DNA of 30,085 nucleotides from Proteobacteria bacterium UBA652 (GCA_002299915.1 DBOG01000079.1:1-30085), one strand, 5' to 3'. Positions 14,520-22,766 are shown, numbered from the stretch's first letter. Notes: generated by a model not told the origin, from the sequence alone. Program-made: numbers and translations.

Positions 14520-15797
14520 TTAGATGTTAGTTAGCTGTTGCGCACACGCTTGCCCACTGATGATCGCGCCTTCTAAAGTGGCAGGATAATTATTGCTGAC
14601 GAAATCGCCTGCTAGCCATAGGCCTTCAATATTTGTTTTGTGGCTGGGGCGGTGTTGTTGAATGCCGACGGTGCTGGCAAAGGTGGCGCGTTTTTCTCGG
14701 ATAATAAAACCACTTTGGGCTTGGGCGGGAAGATGCGGGAAAAGTTGGTGGACTTCTTGGCTGACGATATTGATTAAGGCGGCTTTATTCAATGTTTCAT
14801 GTTCACCAGGGCCACTGATCACAATGGCCATTAAGCCAGGGTGTTGCTGGCTACGGTCAAAGATCCATTGGCTATGGGTGCCGGTCATGCCGAGCATGGG
14901 TTGACCAAGACGGCTGGCTGCTGGGTATTGCAGGTAAATCGTGCTGATGGGCAGCGTGTCTGGTGTGGGTAGGTCAATATGTGGGCTGAGCAAGTTGCTG
15001 AGGTGGGTGGGGCAGGTGGCAACGATAACATGTTCTGCTTCGATTATGTGTCCATCATGTGTCTGCACGCCGTGGATTTTACCCTGTTGGATATCGAGCT
15101 TGGCAACACGAGTTTTAAGGCTGGTTGTGGCGCCTTTTTGGTCGAGATATTGGCTGGTAGGAAGGGGCAAAATATCACCTAACGGTAATGTGGGGATGAG
15201 CAAGTCTGCCGCTTTTTCCCCTTGCATTAAGCTGTCTTGGAGAACGCGGGCGAACAGCTGGGCAGAGGCATCATTAATAGGCGTGTTAAGGGTGGCGAGG
15301 CAGAGCGGTTCCCACAGTTGGTGAATTAAACGGGCAGGTTGTTTAGTTTGCTGTAACCAGTCGGCAACGCTGATATCTTGCTGAGATTGTAGGCGCATTG
15401 GGATTTGTTTTTGTATTCGCCGCATTGCGAATAAGGCAGATATGCCCGCGCTACGGCTAAGGCTAGCGGCAACGGATAAGGGCCAGGGTAGCTTGCCCTT
15501 TGCCGATAGTGTCAGCGTGGGGTAATTCGGATCATGGATTGATAAATTAACCGGGCTACGGGCGAATACTTGGTGGGTGTCCACACCGATATGCTCAAGT
15601 AATCCCAGCATGTGGCGATAGGCGCCAATCATCAGATGTTGGCCATTATCAACGGGAATCCCTTGCCATGCTACGGTACGGGCACGGCCACCCAGCTGAG
15701 GTGCGGCTTCGATAAGGTGCACATCATGACCGTTATCAATAAGCCGAATTGCGGCGGCTAAACCACTCCAGCCGCCACCGACGATGAGTATCATCAT
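14520..15797 (-). CDS. hpnE: Hydroxysqualene dehydroxylase / squalene-associated FAD oxidoreductase
   Basis: A 425-residue flavoprotein of the HpnE family, related to phytoene desaturases. The FAD-binding start is MMILIVGGGWSGLAAAIRL, followed by the ADP-ribose contact HLIEAAPQLGGRA and the typical DNGQHLMIGAYR. The C-terminal FAD motif is LWLAGDFVSNNYPATLEGAI. In characterised hopanoid makers HpnE reduces hydroxysqualene to squalene. The start at 15797 overlaps the hpnD stop as ATGA, so the two are coupled. A longer frame back to 15842 lies inside hpnD and adds only residues unlike the family. No HpnC gene is next to it, so the actual substrate should be regarded as open. Confidence 0.9.
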   Translation of the reverse strand: MMILIVGGGWSGLAAAIRLIDNGHDVHLIEAAPQLGGRARTVAWQGIPVDNGQHLMIGAYRHMLGLLEHIGVDTHQVFARSPVNLSIHDPNYPTLTLSAKGKLPWPLSVAASLSRSAGISALFAMRRIQKQIPMRLQSQQDISVADWLQQTKQPARLIHQLWEPLCLATLNTPINDASAQLFARVLQDSLMQGEKAADLLIPTLPLGDILPLPTSQYLDQKGATTSLKTRVAKLDIQQGKIHGVQTHDGHIIEAEHVIVATCPTHLSNLLSPHIDLPTPDTLPISTIYLQYPAASRLGQPMLGMTGTHSQWIFDRSQQHPGLMAIVISGPGEHETLNKAALINIVSQEVHQLFPHLPAQAQSGFIIREKRATFASTVGIQQHRPSHKTNIEGLWLAGDFVSNNYPATLEGAIISGQACAQQLTNI

Positions 15798-16651
15798 CCG
15801 CGTTGCTTGTGTAGGCGTTTTTCGTTGCGCGCCGTACGCCAAGCGATCCAGAGCTTTCTAACCGGAGTGAGTGAGGTGCGTTGCGCCATCACATTAAAAC
15901 CTTCTTTTTCGATTTCATTTAACGTGGCTTGATAGATGGCCGCCATGATTAAGCCTGTGCGTTGAGTATAGCGGTCTTCATCTGGCAGAGCTTGCATCGC
16001 TTGCTGATAATACTGTTGGGCGCGTTCGGCTTGAAATTTTAGGCAAGCGATTAATTCGGGGCTGGATTTCAAATCCATTAGATCATGTACATCTACGCCA
16101 AATTGCTGCAATTCATCTTGTGGTAAATAGATCCGTCCACGCTCAGCATCTTCTCGCACATCCCGAATAATATTGGTGAGCTGCAATGCCATGCCGAGAT
16201 TTTCAGCATATTTGAGTGTATTACGATTTTGATAACCAAAAATTTCGACAGACAATAGCCCGACGACGCTGGCAGCACGATGGCAATAAAGTGTTAGTTG
16301 TTTGAAATCTGGATAGTGATGCTGCTCTAGATCCATTTCCATGCCATCAATAATTTCTTCAAAATAGGCTTCATGCAGATCAACGTTCTGCCGTGCCTCA
16401 AGCAAGGCTTTGCCTACTGGATGGCTGGGTTCACCTTGGAAAGTGCGGGTGATTTCTTGTCGCCACCAGTTAAGTTGGGTGCGGGCGACGTCAATATCGC
16501 TGGTTTCATCGACCACATCATCCACCTCGCGGCAAAAGGCATAGAGTGCAATAATGGCCTGCTGCTGCTGTTTGGGCAGAAACATAAAGCTATAATAGAA
16601 GCTGGATCCACTTTTGGCCGCTTTATCGCGACAATATTCATCGGGTGTCAT
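15794..16651 (-). CDS. hpnD: Presqualene diphosphate synthase (squalene/phytoene synthase family)
   Basis: A 285-residue all-alpha prenyltransferase that couples two farnesyl diphosphates head to head. It starts MTPDEYCRDKAAKSGSSFYY, the typical HpnD opening. The first Asp-rich motif is REVDDVVDE (Asp44, Asp48) and the second is NIIRDVREDAERGRIYLP (Asp164, Asp168). LYAFCREVDD and YCHRAASVVGLL are also characteristic. The product would be presqualene diphosphate. It is followed by hpnE in one operon. The start has no clear Shine-Dalgarno, but the N-terminus fits. Only 42 bases separate it from a divergent gene, so its promoter must reach into that space or beyond. The window has no hpnC, squalene-hopene cyclase or other hopanoid gene. 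Confidence 0.92.
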   Translation of the reverse strand: MTPDEYCRDKAAKSGSSFYYSFMFLPKQQQQAIIALYAFCREVDDVVDETSDIDVARTQLNWWRQEITRTFQGEPSHPVGKALLEARQNVDLHEAYFEEIIDGMEMDLEQHHYPDFKQLTLYCHRAASVVGLLSVEIFGYQNRNTLKYAENLGMALQLTNIIRDVREDAERGRIYLPQDELQQFGVDVHDLMDLKSSPELIACLKFQAERAQQYYQQAMQALPDEDRYTQRTGLIMAAIYQATLNEIEKEGFNVMAQRTSLTPVRKLWIAWRTARNEKRLHKQRG

Positions 16652-16693
16652 TCTGTTAGGATAGCGGAGTTAGGAGATTTAGGGAACCAATCA

Positions 16694-17326
16694 ATGCAGC
16701 GGAAACAGATACAGAGACGAGAAATAAACAGCATGGCGGTATGGGGTGCAATTTTTTTTGGCGTGTTGCTCTGGTCAGCCATCATGCCGAAAGATCGGTT
16801 TACATGGGTTTTAGAGGTCATCCCCGCAGTTATTGGCTTGGTTATTTTGGCGGTGAGTTATCGTTCCTTTCGATTAACACCTTTGTTATATGGGCTGATA
16901 TTAATTCATTGCATTATTTTGATGGTGGGCGGGCATTATACTTATGCCGAGGTGCCGCTATTTGATCGGTTGGCAGAGTGGTGGGGTAGTGACCGTAATG
17001 CTTATGATAAATTGGGCCATTTTGCGCAGGGCTTTGTACCCGCCATTATTGCGCGTGAGATATTTATCCGTAAGCAAGTGATATCGGGCGCGGCATGGCG
17101 CAATGTGATGATTATCTGTGTCTGCTTAGCATTTAGTGCGTTTTATGAATTACTGGAATGGTGGGTGGCATTGGCGACGGGCGAAGGTGCCGACGCTTTT
17201 TTAGGCACGCAAGGCTATGAATGGGATACGCAATCCGATATGGGCTTTGCTTTATTGGGTGCCGTCGTCAGTTTACTGCTGTTATCACCTTGGCATGATC
17301 GGCAACTGAGCGCGATAGAACAATAA
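16694..17326 (+). CDS. YjdF-like (DUF2238) integral membrane protein
   Basis: A 210-residue inner-membrane protein with about six hydrophobic helices, for example VWGAIFFGVLLWSAIM, VIPAVIGLVILAV and LYGLILIHCIILMVGGHY. Family-defining stretches are NAYDKLGHFAQGFVPAIIAR, FYELLEWWVALATGEGADAF and FLGTQGYEWDTQSDMGFALL, with conserved His, Glu and Asp that might bind a metal or lipid head group. The function of the family is not known. AGGGA at 16681-16685 lies eight bases before the ATG at 16694. Longer frames starting at 16373 run antisense through hpnD and are not credible. It is divergent from hpnD and lies 84 bases before mgtE. Confidence 0.88.
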   Translation: MQRKQIQRREINSMAVWGAIFFGVLLWSAIMPKDRFTWVLEVIPAVIGLVILAVSYRSFRLTPLLYGLILIHCIILMVGGHYTYAEVPLFDRLAEWWGSDRNAYDKLGHFAQGFVPAIIAREIFIRKQVISGAAWRNVMIICVCLAFSAFYELLEWWVALATGEGADAFLGTQGYEWDTQSDMGFALLGAVVSLLLLSPWHDRQLSAIEQ

Positions 17327-17410
17327 TATGAAGTTGGGCTATCTAGTTTTCATCAAGCAAGCTAAGATAACCATTCAAATACATCCTTAGCTACCACCGC
17401 GAGAACGATT

Positions 17411-18772
17411 ATGTCTGAGTTAGAGCAAGACATCACTGCTTCAAATCAGTCGCACAATGCCGTAACCGAGGCGTTGAAAAGTGGTCGTGTGGTGCGTTTG
17501 CGACATTTGTTGGCCAGTTTACATCCTGCCGAAACAGCCCATTTAATCGAATCCCTGCCACCTGCCCAGCGTAAAATTTGCTGGCCGATCATTAGCGCAG
17601 ATGTGCGCGGTGATGTGTTGTCTTTTATTGGTGAGGATGCGCGGACGGCATTAGTCAGTGAAATGGATACGGCAGATCTAATCAGCGTCACCGAGGATCT
17701 GGAAGCGGATGATATCGCCGATATTTTGCAGGATCTGCCTGAGCATGTGATGCAAGAAGTGTTGCGGGTAATGGATGTGCAACATCGTCGCCGGGTGGAA
17801 GCGGTGTTGTCTTATGAGGAAGATACCGCTGGCGGTTTGATGAATACCGATGTGGTGACCATGCGCTCGGATATTACGATGGAAGTGGTGTTGCGCTATT
17901 TGCGGATGCTGGATGATCTGCCTGAGAACACGGATAGCCTATATGTGGTCGATCATAAAGATATTTATCAAGGAGTGTTGCCGTTAACACAGGTGGTGAG
18001 CCGAAGTCGTTCGCTCACAGTGCGTGAAGTAATGTCGCATCATCTGGATCCCATTTTAGATAGTGCGTCGGATAGCGAAGTGGCACGTCGATTTGAACAG
18101 CATGATTTATTGTCTGCACCCGTGGTAGATGCACAAAATCGGTTAGTAGGCCGGATCACGATTGACGATGTCGTCGATGTTATCCGTGATGAAGCGGAAC
18201 ATTCGATGTTGAGCATGGCGGGTTTGAGCGAAGATGTGGATACCTTTGCGCCGATTACGACCAGTATTCACCGTCGTTCACTTTGGCTTGGGATTAACTT
18301 GATGACGGCGTTTCTTGCCGCATGGGTGATCGGGATTTTTGAAACCACAATCGAGAAACAAGTTGCGTTAGCGGTGTTGATGCCGATTGTGGCGAGTATG
18401 GGCGGAGTGGCTGGTAGCCAGACCTTGACCCTGGTGATTCGGGCAATGGCCTTAGATCAGGTGAATGCGAATAACCGAATATGGTTATTAAAAAAAGAGC
18501 TGGTTGTTGGCTTTGGTAATGGACTGATTTGGGCAGTTGCGATTGGGTTGGTGACTTTTTTATGGTTTAGGCAAGTCGAATTGGCAATATTGATTGCGGT
18601 GGCGATTGTGATTAATTTAGTGGCTGCTGGCTTGGCGGGTGTGAGTATTCCGCTGATATTAAGAAAATTTGGTATCGATCCCGCCCTCTCAGGTGGGGTA
18701 TTATTAACGACGATCACGGATGTGGTCGGTTTTGTCGCCTTTTTAGGGTTTGCAACCCTGTATATCGTATAG
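17411..18772 (+). CDS. mgtE: Magnesium transporter MgtE
   Basis: A 453-residue Mg2+ channel that works as a dimer in the inner membrane. The cytosolic N domain (about 20-140) contains LRHLLASLHPAETAHLIESL and the VTEDLEADDIADILQDLPE repeat. Two CBS domains (about 145-265) include YEEDTAGGLMN, VMSHHLDPIL and VVDAQNRLVGRITIDDVVDV; they sense Mg2+ and close the channel. Five membrane helices follow from about residue 300. Pore motifs are MPIVASMGGVAGSQTL and LLTTITDVVGF, where Asp437 corresponds to the Mg2+ ligand of the Thermus protein. Length and domain order are normal. No Mg2+ riboswitch-like element was recognised in the short upstream spacer. Its TAG stop overlaps the aroC ribosome binding site. 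Confidence 0.96.
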   Translation: MSELEQDITASNQSHNAVTEALKSGRVVRLRHLLASLHPAETAHLIESLPPAQRKICWPIISADVRGDVLSFIGEDARTALVSEMDTADLISVTEDLEADDIADILQDLPEHVMQEVLRVMDVQHRRRVEAVLSYEEDTAGGLMNTDVVTMRSDITMEVVLRYLRMLDDLPENTDSLYVVDHKDIYQGVLPLTQVVSRSRSLTVREVMSHHLDPILDSASDSEVARRFEQHDLLSAPVVDAQNRLVGRITIDDVVDVIRDEAEHSMLSMAGLSEDVDTFAPITTSIHRRSLWLGINLMTAFLAAWVIGIFETTIEKQVALAVLMPIVASMGGVAGSQTLTLVIRAMALDQVNANNRIWLLKKELVVGFGNGLIWAVAIGLVTFLWFRQVELAILIAVAIVINLVAAGLAGVSIPLILRKFGIDPALSGGVLLTTITDVVGFVAFLGFATLYIV

Positions 18773-18775
18773 GAG
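18771..18775 (+). promoter_or_regulatory. Ribosome binding site that decides the aroC start
   Basis: AGGAG overlaps the mgtE stop TAG and lies seven bases before the ATG at 18783. A longer aroC frame from 18750 would begin inside mgtE and lacks such a box. Confidence 0.8.
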
Positions 18776-18782
18776 CTGGAAA

Positions 18783-19874
18783 ATGTCAGGCAATAGCTAT
18801 GGAAAATTATTTACCGTTACGTCTTTTGGTGAAAGCCATGGGCCTGCAATTGGCTGTATCGTTGATGGTTGCCCACCGGGAATGGCGTTAACGGAAGCAG
18901 ATTTGCAAGGTGATTTGGATCGCCGCCGCCCAGGGAAAACGCGTTATGTCACCCAGCGAAAAGAATTGGACGAAGTGAAAATTTTATCCGGTGTGTTTGA
19001 AGGCAAAACAACCGGCACCCCGATTGCGATGATGATTGAAAATACCGATCAACGGTCTAAAGATTATGGCAATATCATGCATCAATTCCGCCCTGCCCAT
19101 GCGGATTATACCTATCACCAAAAATATGGTTTTCGGGATTATCGCGGCGGTGGGCGTTCGTCGGCGCGTGAAACGGCTATGCGAGTGGCGGCGGGTGGTA
19201 TCGCCAAAAAGTATCTAAAACAACAGTTTGGCATAGAAATTCAAGGTTATCTTGCTCAGATTGGCCCCGTGGTCATTGAAAAACTAGAGTGGGATCATAT
19301 TGAAAAAAGTGCCTTCTTCTGCCCCGATCCAGATAAAGAAACGGCGATTGAAGATTATATGAAATCGCTGAAAGGCAATTCTATTGGCGCACGGATTAAT
19401 GTGATTGCCCGTAATGTACCGCCCGGTTTAGGTGAGCCCATTTTTGATCGGCTAGATGCCGAGATCGCTCATGCCATGATGAGTATCAATGCGGTGAAAG
19501 GCGTTGAAATCGGCGCGGGGTTTGAATCGGTGACGCAACTCGGCACAGAGCATCGTGATGAAATTACCCCAGCAGGTTTTCTAAGCAATAATGCCGGCGG
19601 CGTATTGGGCGGGATTTCCAGTGGTCAAGATATTTTGGTCAGCATGGCATTAAAAGCCACTTCTAGCTTGAGCATTCCGGGTCGCAGTGTCAACACGGCT
19701 GGTGAACCGGTAGAAGTGGTCACTAAAGGGCGGCATGATCCCTGTGTCGGGATCCGCGCCACGCCGATTGCCGAAGCGATGCTGGCAATCGTATTGATGG
19801 ATCATATATTACGCCATCGGGCGCAGAATCTGGGTGTGGATTCAGGTACGCCGATTATTCCTGCGCGTGCGTAA
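18783..19874 (+). CDS. aroC: Chorismate synthase
   Basis: A 363-residue FMN-dependent enzyme that removes phosphate from 5-enolpyruvylshikimate 3-phosphate to give chorismate, the last step of the shikimate pathway. Signatures in order are MSGNSYGKLFTVTSFGESHG, LDRRRPGKTRYVTQRKE, FRPAHADYTYHQKYGFRDYR, GGGRSSARETAMRVAAGGIA and, near the end, KGRHDPCVGIRATPIAEAM. Length is normal. The gene is coupled to mgtE by the overlapping stop and ribosome binding site, although the two functions are not related. Chorismate leads to tryptophan, the substrate of the two TrpRS enzymes upstream, but no regulatory link is visible. Confidence 0.98.
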   Translation: MSGNSYGKLFTVTSFGESHGPAIGCIVDGCPPGMALTEADLQGDLDRRRPGKTRYVTQRKELDEVKILSGVFEGKTTGTPIAMMIENTDQRSKDYGNIMHQFRPAHADYTYHQKYGFRDYRGGGRSSARETAMRVAAGGIAKKYLKQQFGIEIQGYLAQIGPVVIEKLEWDHIEKSAFFCPDPDKETAIEDYMKSLKGNSIGARINVIARNVPPGLGEPIFDRLDAEIAHAMMSINAVKGVEIGAGFESVTQLGTEHRDEITPAGFLSNNAGGVLGGISSGQDILVSMALKATSSLSIPGRSVNTAGEPVEVVTKGRHDPCVGIRATPIAEAMLAIVLMDHILRHRAQNLGVDSGTPIIPARA

Positions 19875-19898
19875 TGTCGGCATGGTTTGTTGGTTTTT

Positions 19899-19933
19899 CC
19901 TGAGCTTGTCGAAGGGGGGGGGATGTTCGACAC
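19899..19933. repeat. Short inverted repeat around a nine-G tract
   Basis: CCTGAGCTTGTCGAAGG at 19899-19915 is a motif I recognise as a dispersed intergenic repeat in many genomes. Here TGTCGAA (19907-19913) is inverted as TTCGACA (19926-19932), and the loop contains nine consecutive G at 19914-19922. The element lies in the 88-base spacer between aroC and the MFS gene. Confidence 0.6.
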
Positions 19934-19962
19934 ATTCACCACAAACAGTCGCGTGCAATAAA

Positions 19963-21108
19963 ATGAGCCCTTTCCGCACCACCCCCTACTGGCGACTTTC
20001 CAGCTTTTACTTTTTCTACTTCGCTGCATTAGGTATTTTGGTGCCTTATTGGGGCTTATACCTCAAAGATGCAGGCTTTTCTGCCAGTGAAATTGGCGAG
20101 CTAACGGCAATATTACTGGCCACGCGTATCGTTGCACCGAATGTGTGGGGGTGGTTGGGTGATCATCTTGGGCATCGGATGCGGATAGTACGCAGTGCGA
20201 GCCTGATTGCAGCGGTGAGTTTTGCGGGCATTATGCTAGGAAATAGCTATCTGTGGATTGCAGCTGTGATGCTGGTATTTAGCTTTTTCTGGAATGCTAC
20301 CTTGCCGCAGTTTGAAGTGGTCACCCTGCAATATTTAGGCGAACATACGGCACACTACAGCCGCATCCGTTTATGGGGGTCAGTGGGTTTTATTGTGACG
20401 GTGCTCCTGCTGGGTGCTTTATTAGAACGTTATGCGGTCACGCTGGTACCGTATGCTATTTTTATCGCCTTATTAGCGATTTGGTTAAGCAGCTTAACCA
20501 TCGCTGAAAAATCAGATCAACCTAGCGTGACCCCCAGTCGGTCGCTACGAAAACTCCTACTTCGCCCTGAAATACTGGCTTTTTTTGGTCTCTGCTTTTT
20601 TATCCAATTGAGCCATGGGCCGTATTACACTTTCTATACCATCTACCTAGAGCAATACGGCTATGAACGCAGCCTGATTGGCCAACTATGGGCGCTTGGG
20701 GTGGTGGCGGAAGTGGTGATGTTTATCTTTATTCATCGCTGGTTACCCATCATCGGCATCCGGACAGTATTGCTTGGTAGCCTATTGTTGAGTGCTGTTC
20801 GTTGGGTTTTGATTGGTTTATATCCCGAATCGCTGCCCATTCTCATCTTCGCCCAATTATTACACGCCATCAGCTTCGGTACTTACCATGCCGCCGCCAT
20901 AGCCTGGGTGCATCAATATTTCACGGGCAGCCATCAAGGGCGCGGGCAAGCACTTTATAGTAGCGTCAGTTTTGGTGCAGGCGGTGCGCTGGGCAGCTTA
21001 GGCAGTGGTTATCTCTGGGCATTACCGCATGGCGCACTATGGAGCTTCACCTGCGCCGCTGTGTTTGCGATGATTGGGTTTGTAATTGGCTGGCGGTATA
21101 TTCGATGA
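19963..21108 (+). CDS. MFS transporter, phenylpropionate-permease (HcaT-like) group
   Basis: A 381-residue inner-membrane carrier with about twelve helices. The start MSPFRTTPYWRLSSFYFFYF with GILVPYWGLYLKDAGFSAS, the loop LGDHLGHRMR between helices 2 and 3, and YSRIRLWGSVGFIVTVLLLG match the group of 3-phenylpropionate permease-like transporters (MFS_1_like). The C half shows LSHGPYYTFYTIYLEQYGYE and SFGTYHAAAIAWVHQYF. The substrate cannot be named; many members are annotated only as MFS transporters. The ATG at 19963 is chosen because the protein then begins as its relatives do, although no ribosome binding site is visible. An open frame continues upstream to 19834 through a nine-G tract. 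A hairpin terminator follows. Confidence 0.85.
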   Translation: MSPFRTTPYWRLSSFYFFYFAALGILVPYWGLYLKDAGFSASEIGELTAILLATRIVAPNVWGWLGDHLGHRMRIVRSASLIAAVSFAGIMLGNSYLWIAAVMLVFSFFWNATLPQFEVVTLQYLGEHTAHYSRIRLWGSVGFIVTVLLLGALLERYAVTLVPYAIFIALLAIWLSSLTIAEKSDQPSVTPSRSLRKLLLRPEILAFFGLCFFIQLSHGPYYTFYTIYLEQYGYERSLIGQLWALGVVAEVVMFIFIHRWLPIIGIRTVLLGSLLLSAVRWVLIGLYPESLPILIFAQLLHAISFGTYHAAAIAWVHQYFTGSHQGRGQALYSSVSFGAGGALGSLGSGYLWALPHGALWSFTCAAVFAMIGFVIGWRYIR

Positions 21109-21116
21109 TAATATTG

Positions 21117-21158
21117 ATTCTCCCCTCCCAACCCTCCCCAGCAGGGGAGGGGGTTTTA
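21117..21158 (+). repeat. Hairpin repeat copy 2, likely terminator after the MFS gene
   Basis: The perfect eight-base stem CCCTCCCC / GGGGAGGG with an AGCA loop (21132-21151) is followed by GG and TTTT. It starts nine bases after the MFS stop. The 35-base unit 21117-21151 is the second copy of the repeat at 2719-2753. It probably ends MFS transcription before the nqr promoter. Confidence 0.65.
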
Positions 21159-21218
21159 GATTGTCATCAGGAGGCTGGATAAGTAAAGCGCTAGTCATGG
21201 CGAGATGGAATAACATCA

Positions 21219-21227
21219 TGTTATAAT
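21219..21227 (+). promoter_or_regulatory. nqrA: Extended -10 promoter of the nqr operon
   Basis: TGTTATAAT combines the extended -10 dinucleotide TG with a perfect TATAAT at 21222-21227. The -35 region 16-18 bases upstream is poor, as is allowed for extended -10 promoters. Transcription would start near 21234 and give a leader of roughly 33 bases before the nqrA ATG. Confidence 0.55.
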
Positions 21228-21266
21228 AATGCGATCATTATTTCGTGATTTACGGACCGGGTTTCT

Positions 21267-22613
21267 ATGCATTTTGAACTAAAAAAAGGGCTTAATATAC
21301 CGCTATCGGGCCAGCCCGAACAAACAATTTCGGATGCGGAAACGGTGACTGAGGTCGCTTTGTTGGGGACTGATTATATTGGCTTAAAGCCGACTGTGTT
21401 GGTGGCTGAAGGGGATAAGGTAAAATTAGGTCAGCCATTATTCATTGATAAGCAAAACCCACAGGTGCAATTCACTGCGCCAGGTGCGGGAAAGGTTAAA
21501 AGCATTAACCGTGGCGCGAAGCGGGTATTGCAATCCATCGTAATCACTTTATCTGGCAAGGCAGAAGAAAGCTTTGCCCAGTACGATGAAGCAAAGTTGG
21601 ATGGGCTAACCCAACAGCAAGCGACAGATAACTTGGTGAAATCAGGATTATGGACAGCATTTCGTACGCGCCCTTATAGCAAAATACCGAATCCAGATAC
21701 ATCACCTTCAGCCATTTTTGTAACAGCAATGGATACGAACCCTTTGGCTGCTGATCCGATTGTGGTAATTGCTGAGGAGAAGGGAAATTTTAGCCATGGT
21801 TTACGGGTGTTAACCAAGCTAACCGAAGGCAAAGTACACGTTTCCTATGCAATAGAAACTAACTTGCCGACCTCTGTCCCTGCTTCGGTTGAAATGCATA
21901 CTTTTGCTGGCCCGCATCCTGCGGGCTTGGTGGGCACACATATCCATCTGATTGATCCGGTGAGCAGCTCAAAAACAGCTTGGACGATGGGCTATCAAGA
22001 TGTGATCGCGGTGGGTAAATTATTTACGACGGGTAAATTATCAGTTGAACGGGTGATTTCATTGGCAGGGCCATTAGTGGATAAACCACGGCTCATCCGT
22101 ACGCGCTTAGGTGCGAACACGGGAGAATTAGTAAAAGATCAAGTGGAGCAGGTGCAATCTCGGGTGATTTCGGGCTCTGTCTTGTCTGGCCATACGGCGA
22201 CAAACTGGGCAACCTATTTAGGTCGTTACCATCAGCAAATATCGGTGTTAGCAGAAGGCAATCAACGGGAATTATTGGGTTGGATCATGCCGGGTCGTAA
22301 AAAGTTTTCAGCGTTGAATGTGTTTATTTCTAAAATATTGGGCAAAAAGTCTTTCGATTTAACCACGACGCAAAATGGAAGCTTACGGGCGATGGTGCCG
22401 GTGGGTGCCTTTGAAAGCGTGTTGCCGTTAGATATGTTGGCAACCCCTTTATTGCGGGCATTATTGGTGAGAGATACCGATGTGGCGCAGGCATTGGGCT
22501 GTTTAGAATTAGATGAAGATGATTTATCGTTGTGTTCGTTTGTGTGTTCAGGGAAATATGAATATGGCCCTGTATTACGAGACAATCTAACGCAAATCGA
22601 AAAGGAGGGCTAA
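21267..22613 (+). CDS. nqrA: Na+-translocating NADH:quinone reductase subunit A
   Basis: A 448-residue peripheral subunit of the six-subunit Na+-NQR, which oxidises NADH, reduces ubiquinone and pumps Na+ out of the cell. It starts MHFELKKGLNIPLSGQPEQ and continues with TDYIGLKPTVLVAEGDKVK and LGQPLFIDKQNPQVQFTAPG, a biotinyl-lipoyl-like fold. Later landmarks are FAGPHPAGLVGTHIHLIDPV and SGSVLSGHTATNWATYLGRY. Near the C-terminus ELDEDDLSLCSFVCSGKYEY resembles the matching part of RnfC-type subunits. NqrA carries no own redox cofactor and helps shape the quinone site. The ribosome binding site before its ATG is weak. The gene ends in AAGGAGGGC-TAA, a strong Shine-Dalgarno that now points to a short ORF and not to nqrB. 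Confidence 0.96.
   Translation: MHFELKKGLNIPLSGQPEQTISDAETVTEVALLGTDYIGLKPTVLVAEGDKVKLGQPLFIDKQNPQVQFTAPGAGKVKSINRGAKRVLQSIVITLSGKAEESFAQYDEAKLDGLTQQQATDNLVKSGLWTAFRTRPYSKIPNPDTSPSAIFVTAMDTNPLAADPIVVIAEEKGNFSHGLRVLTKLTEGKVHVSYAIETNLPTSVPASVEMHTFAGPHPAGLVGTHIHLIDPVSSSKTAWTMGYQDVIAVGKLFTTGKLSVERVISLAGPLVDKPRLIRTRLGANTGELVKDQVEQVQSRVISGSVLSGHTATNWATYLGRYHQQISVLAEGNQRELLGWIMPGRKKFSALNVFISKILGKKSFDLTTTQNGSLRAMVPVGAFESVLPLDMLATPLLRALLVRDTDVAQALGCLELDEDDLSLCSFVCSGKYEYGPVLRDNLTQIEKEG
22602..22608 (+). promoter_or_regulatory. Strong ribosome binding site at the end of nqrA, separated from nqrB
   Basis: AAGGAGG lies five bases before an ATG at 22614, which follows the nqrA stop directly. In a compact nqrA-nqrB junction this would serve nqrB, but the nqrB coding start is 140 bases further on at 22754. 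Confidence 0.7.
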
Positions 22614-22766
22614 ATGGGCACCACTGCTAACTGTCCTTTTCTCCGATTTCCGCGTCAGCAGCATTGCTGCGATCCTCATGTATCAACCATACATTCCGGT
22701 TCTCACAATACCGCTTCCTTGAACTCAAACAAAAAACCAGGGGCGCCCATAACATGTCACGATTAA
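22614..22766 (+). CDS. Short ORF in the nqrA-nqrB spacer (50 codons, uncertain)
   Basis: The frame begins MGTTANCPFLRFPRQQHCCD and ends with TCHD and TAA at 22764-22766, overlapping the nqrB start by 13 bases. It has a near-perfect Shine-Dalgarno. The spacer sequence contains small inverted repeats (GCAGC-ATT-GCTGC at 22658-22670 and ATGTAT-CAACC-ATACAT at 22678-22694) and looks like a dispersed intergenic element. The peptide has four Cys and four His but no family I recognise. It is more likely a by-product of an insertion than a functional gene, yet its translation could couple to nqrB. Confidence 0.25.
   Translation: MGTTANCPFLRFPRQQHCCDPHVSTIHSGSHNTASLNSNKKPGAPITCHD

Noticed and set aside
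16373..16693. Longer N-terminal extension of the DUF2238 protein
   Set aside because: The extension runs antisense through hpnD and has no homology-like features. The ATG at 16694 has a proper ribosome binding site.
22664..22753. N-terminal extension of NqrB
   Set aside because: The added residues come from the spacer element. NqrB from 22754 has exactly the usual length and start.
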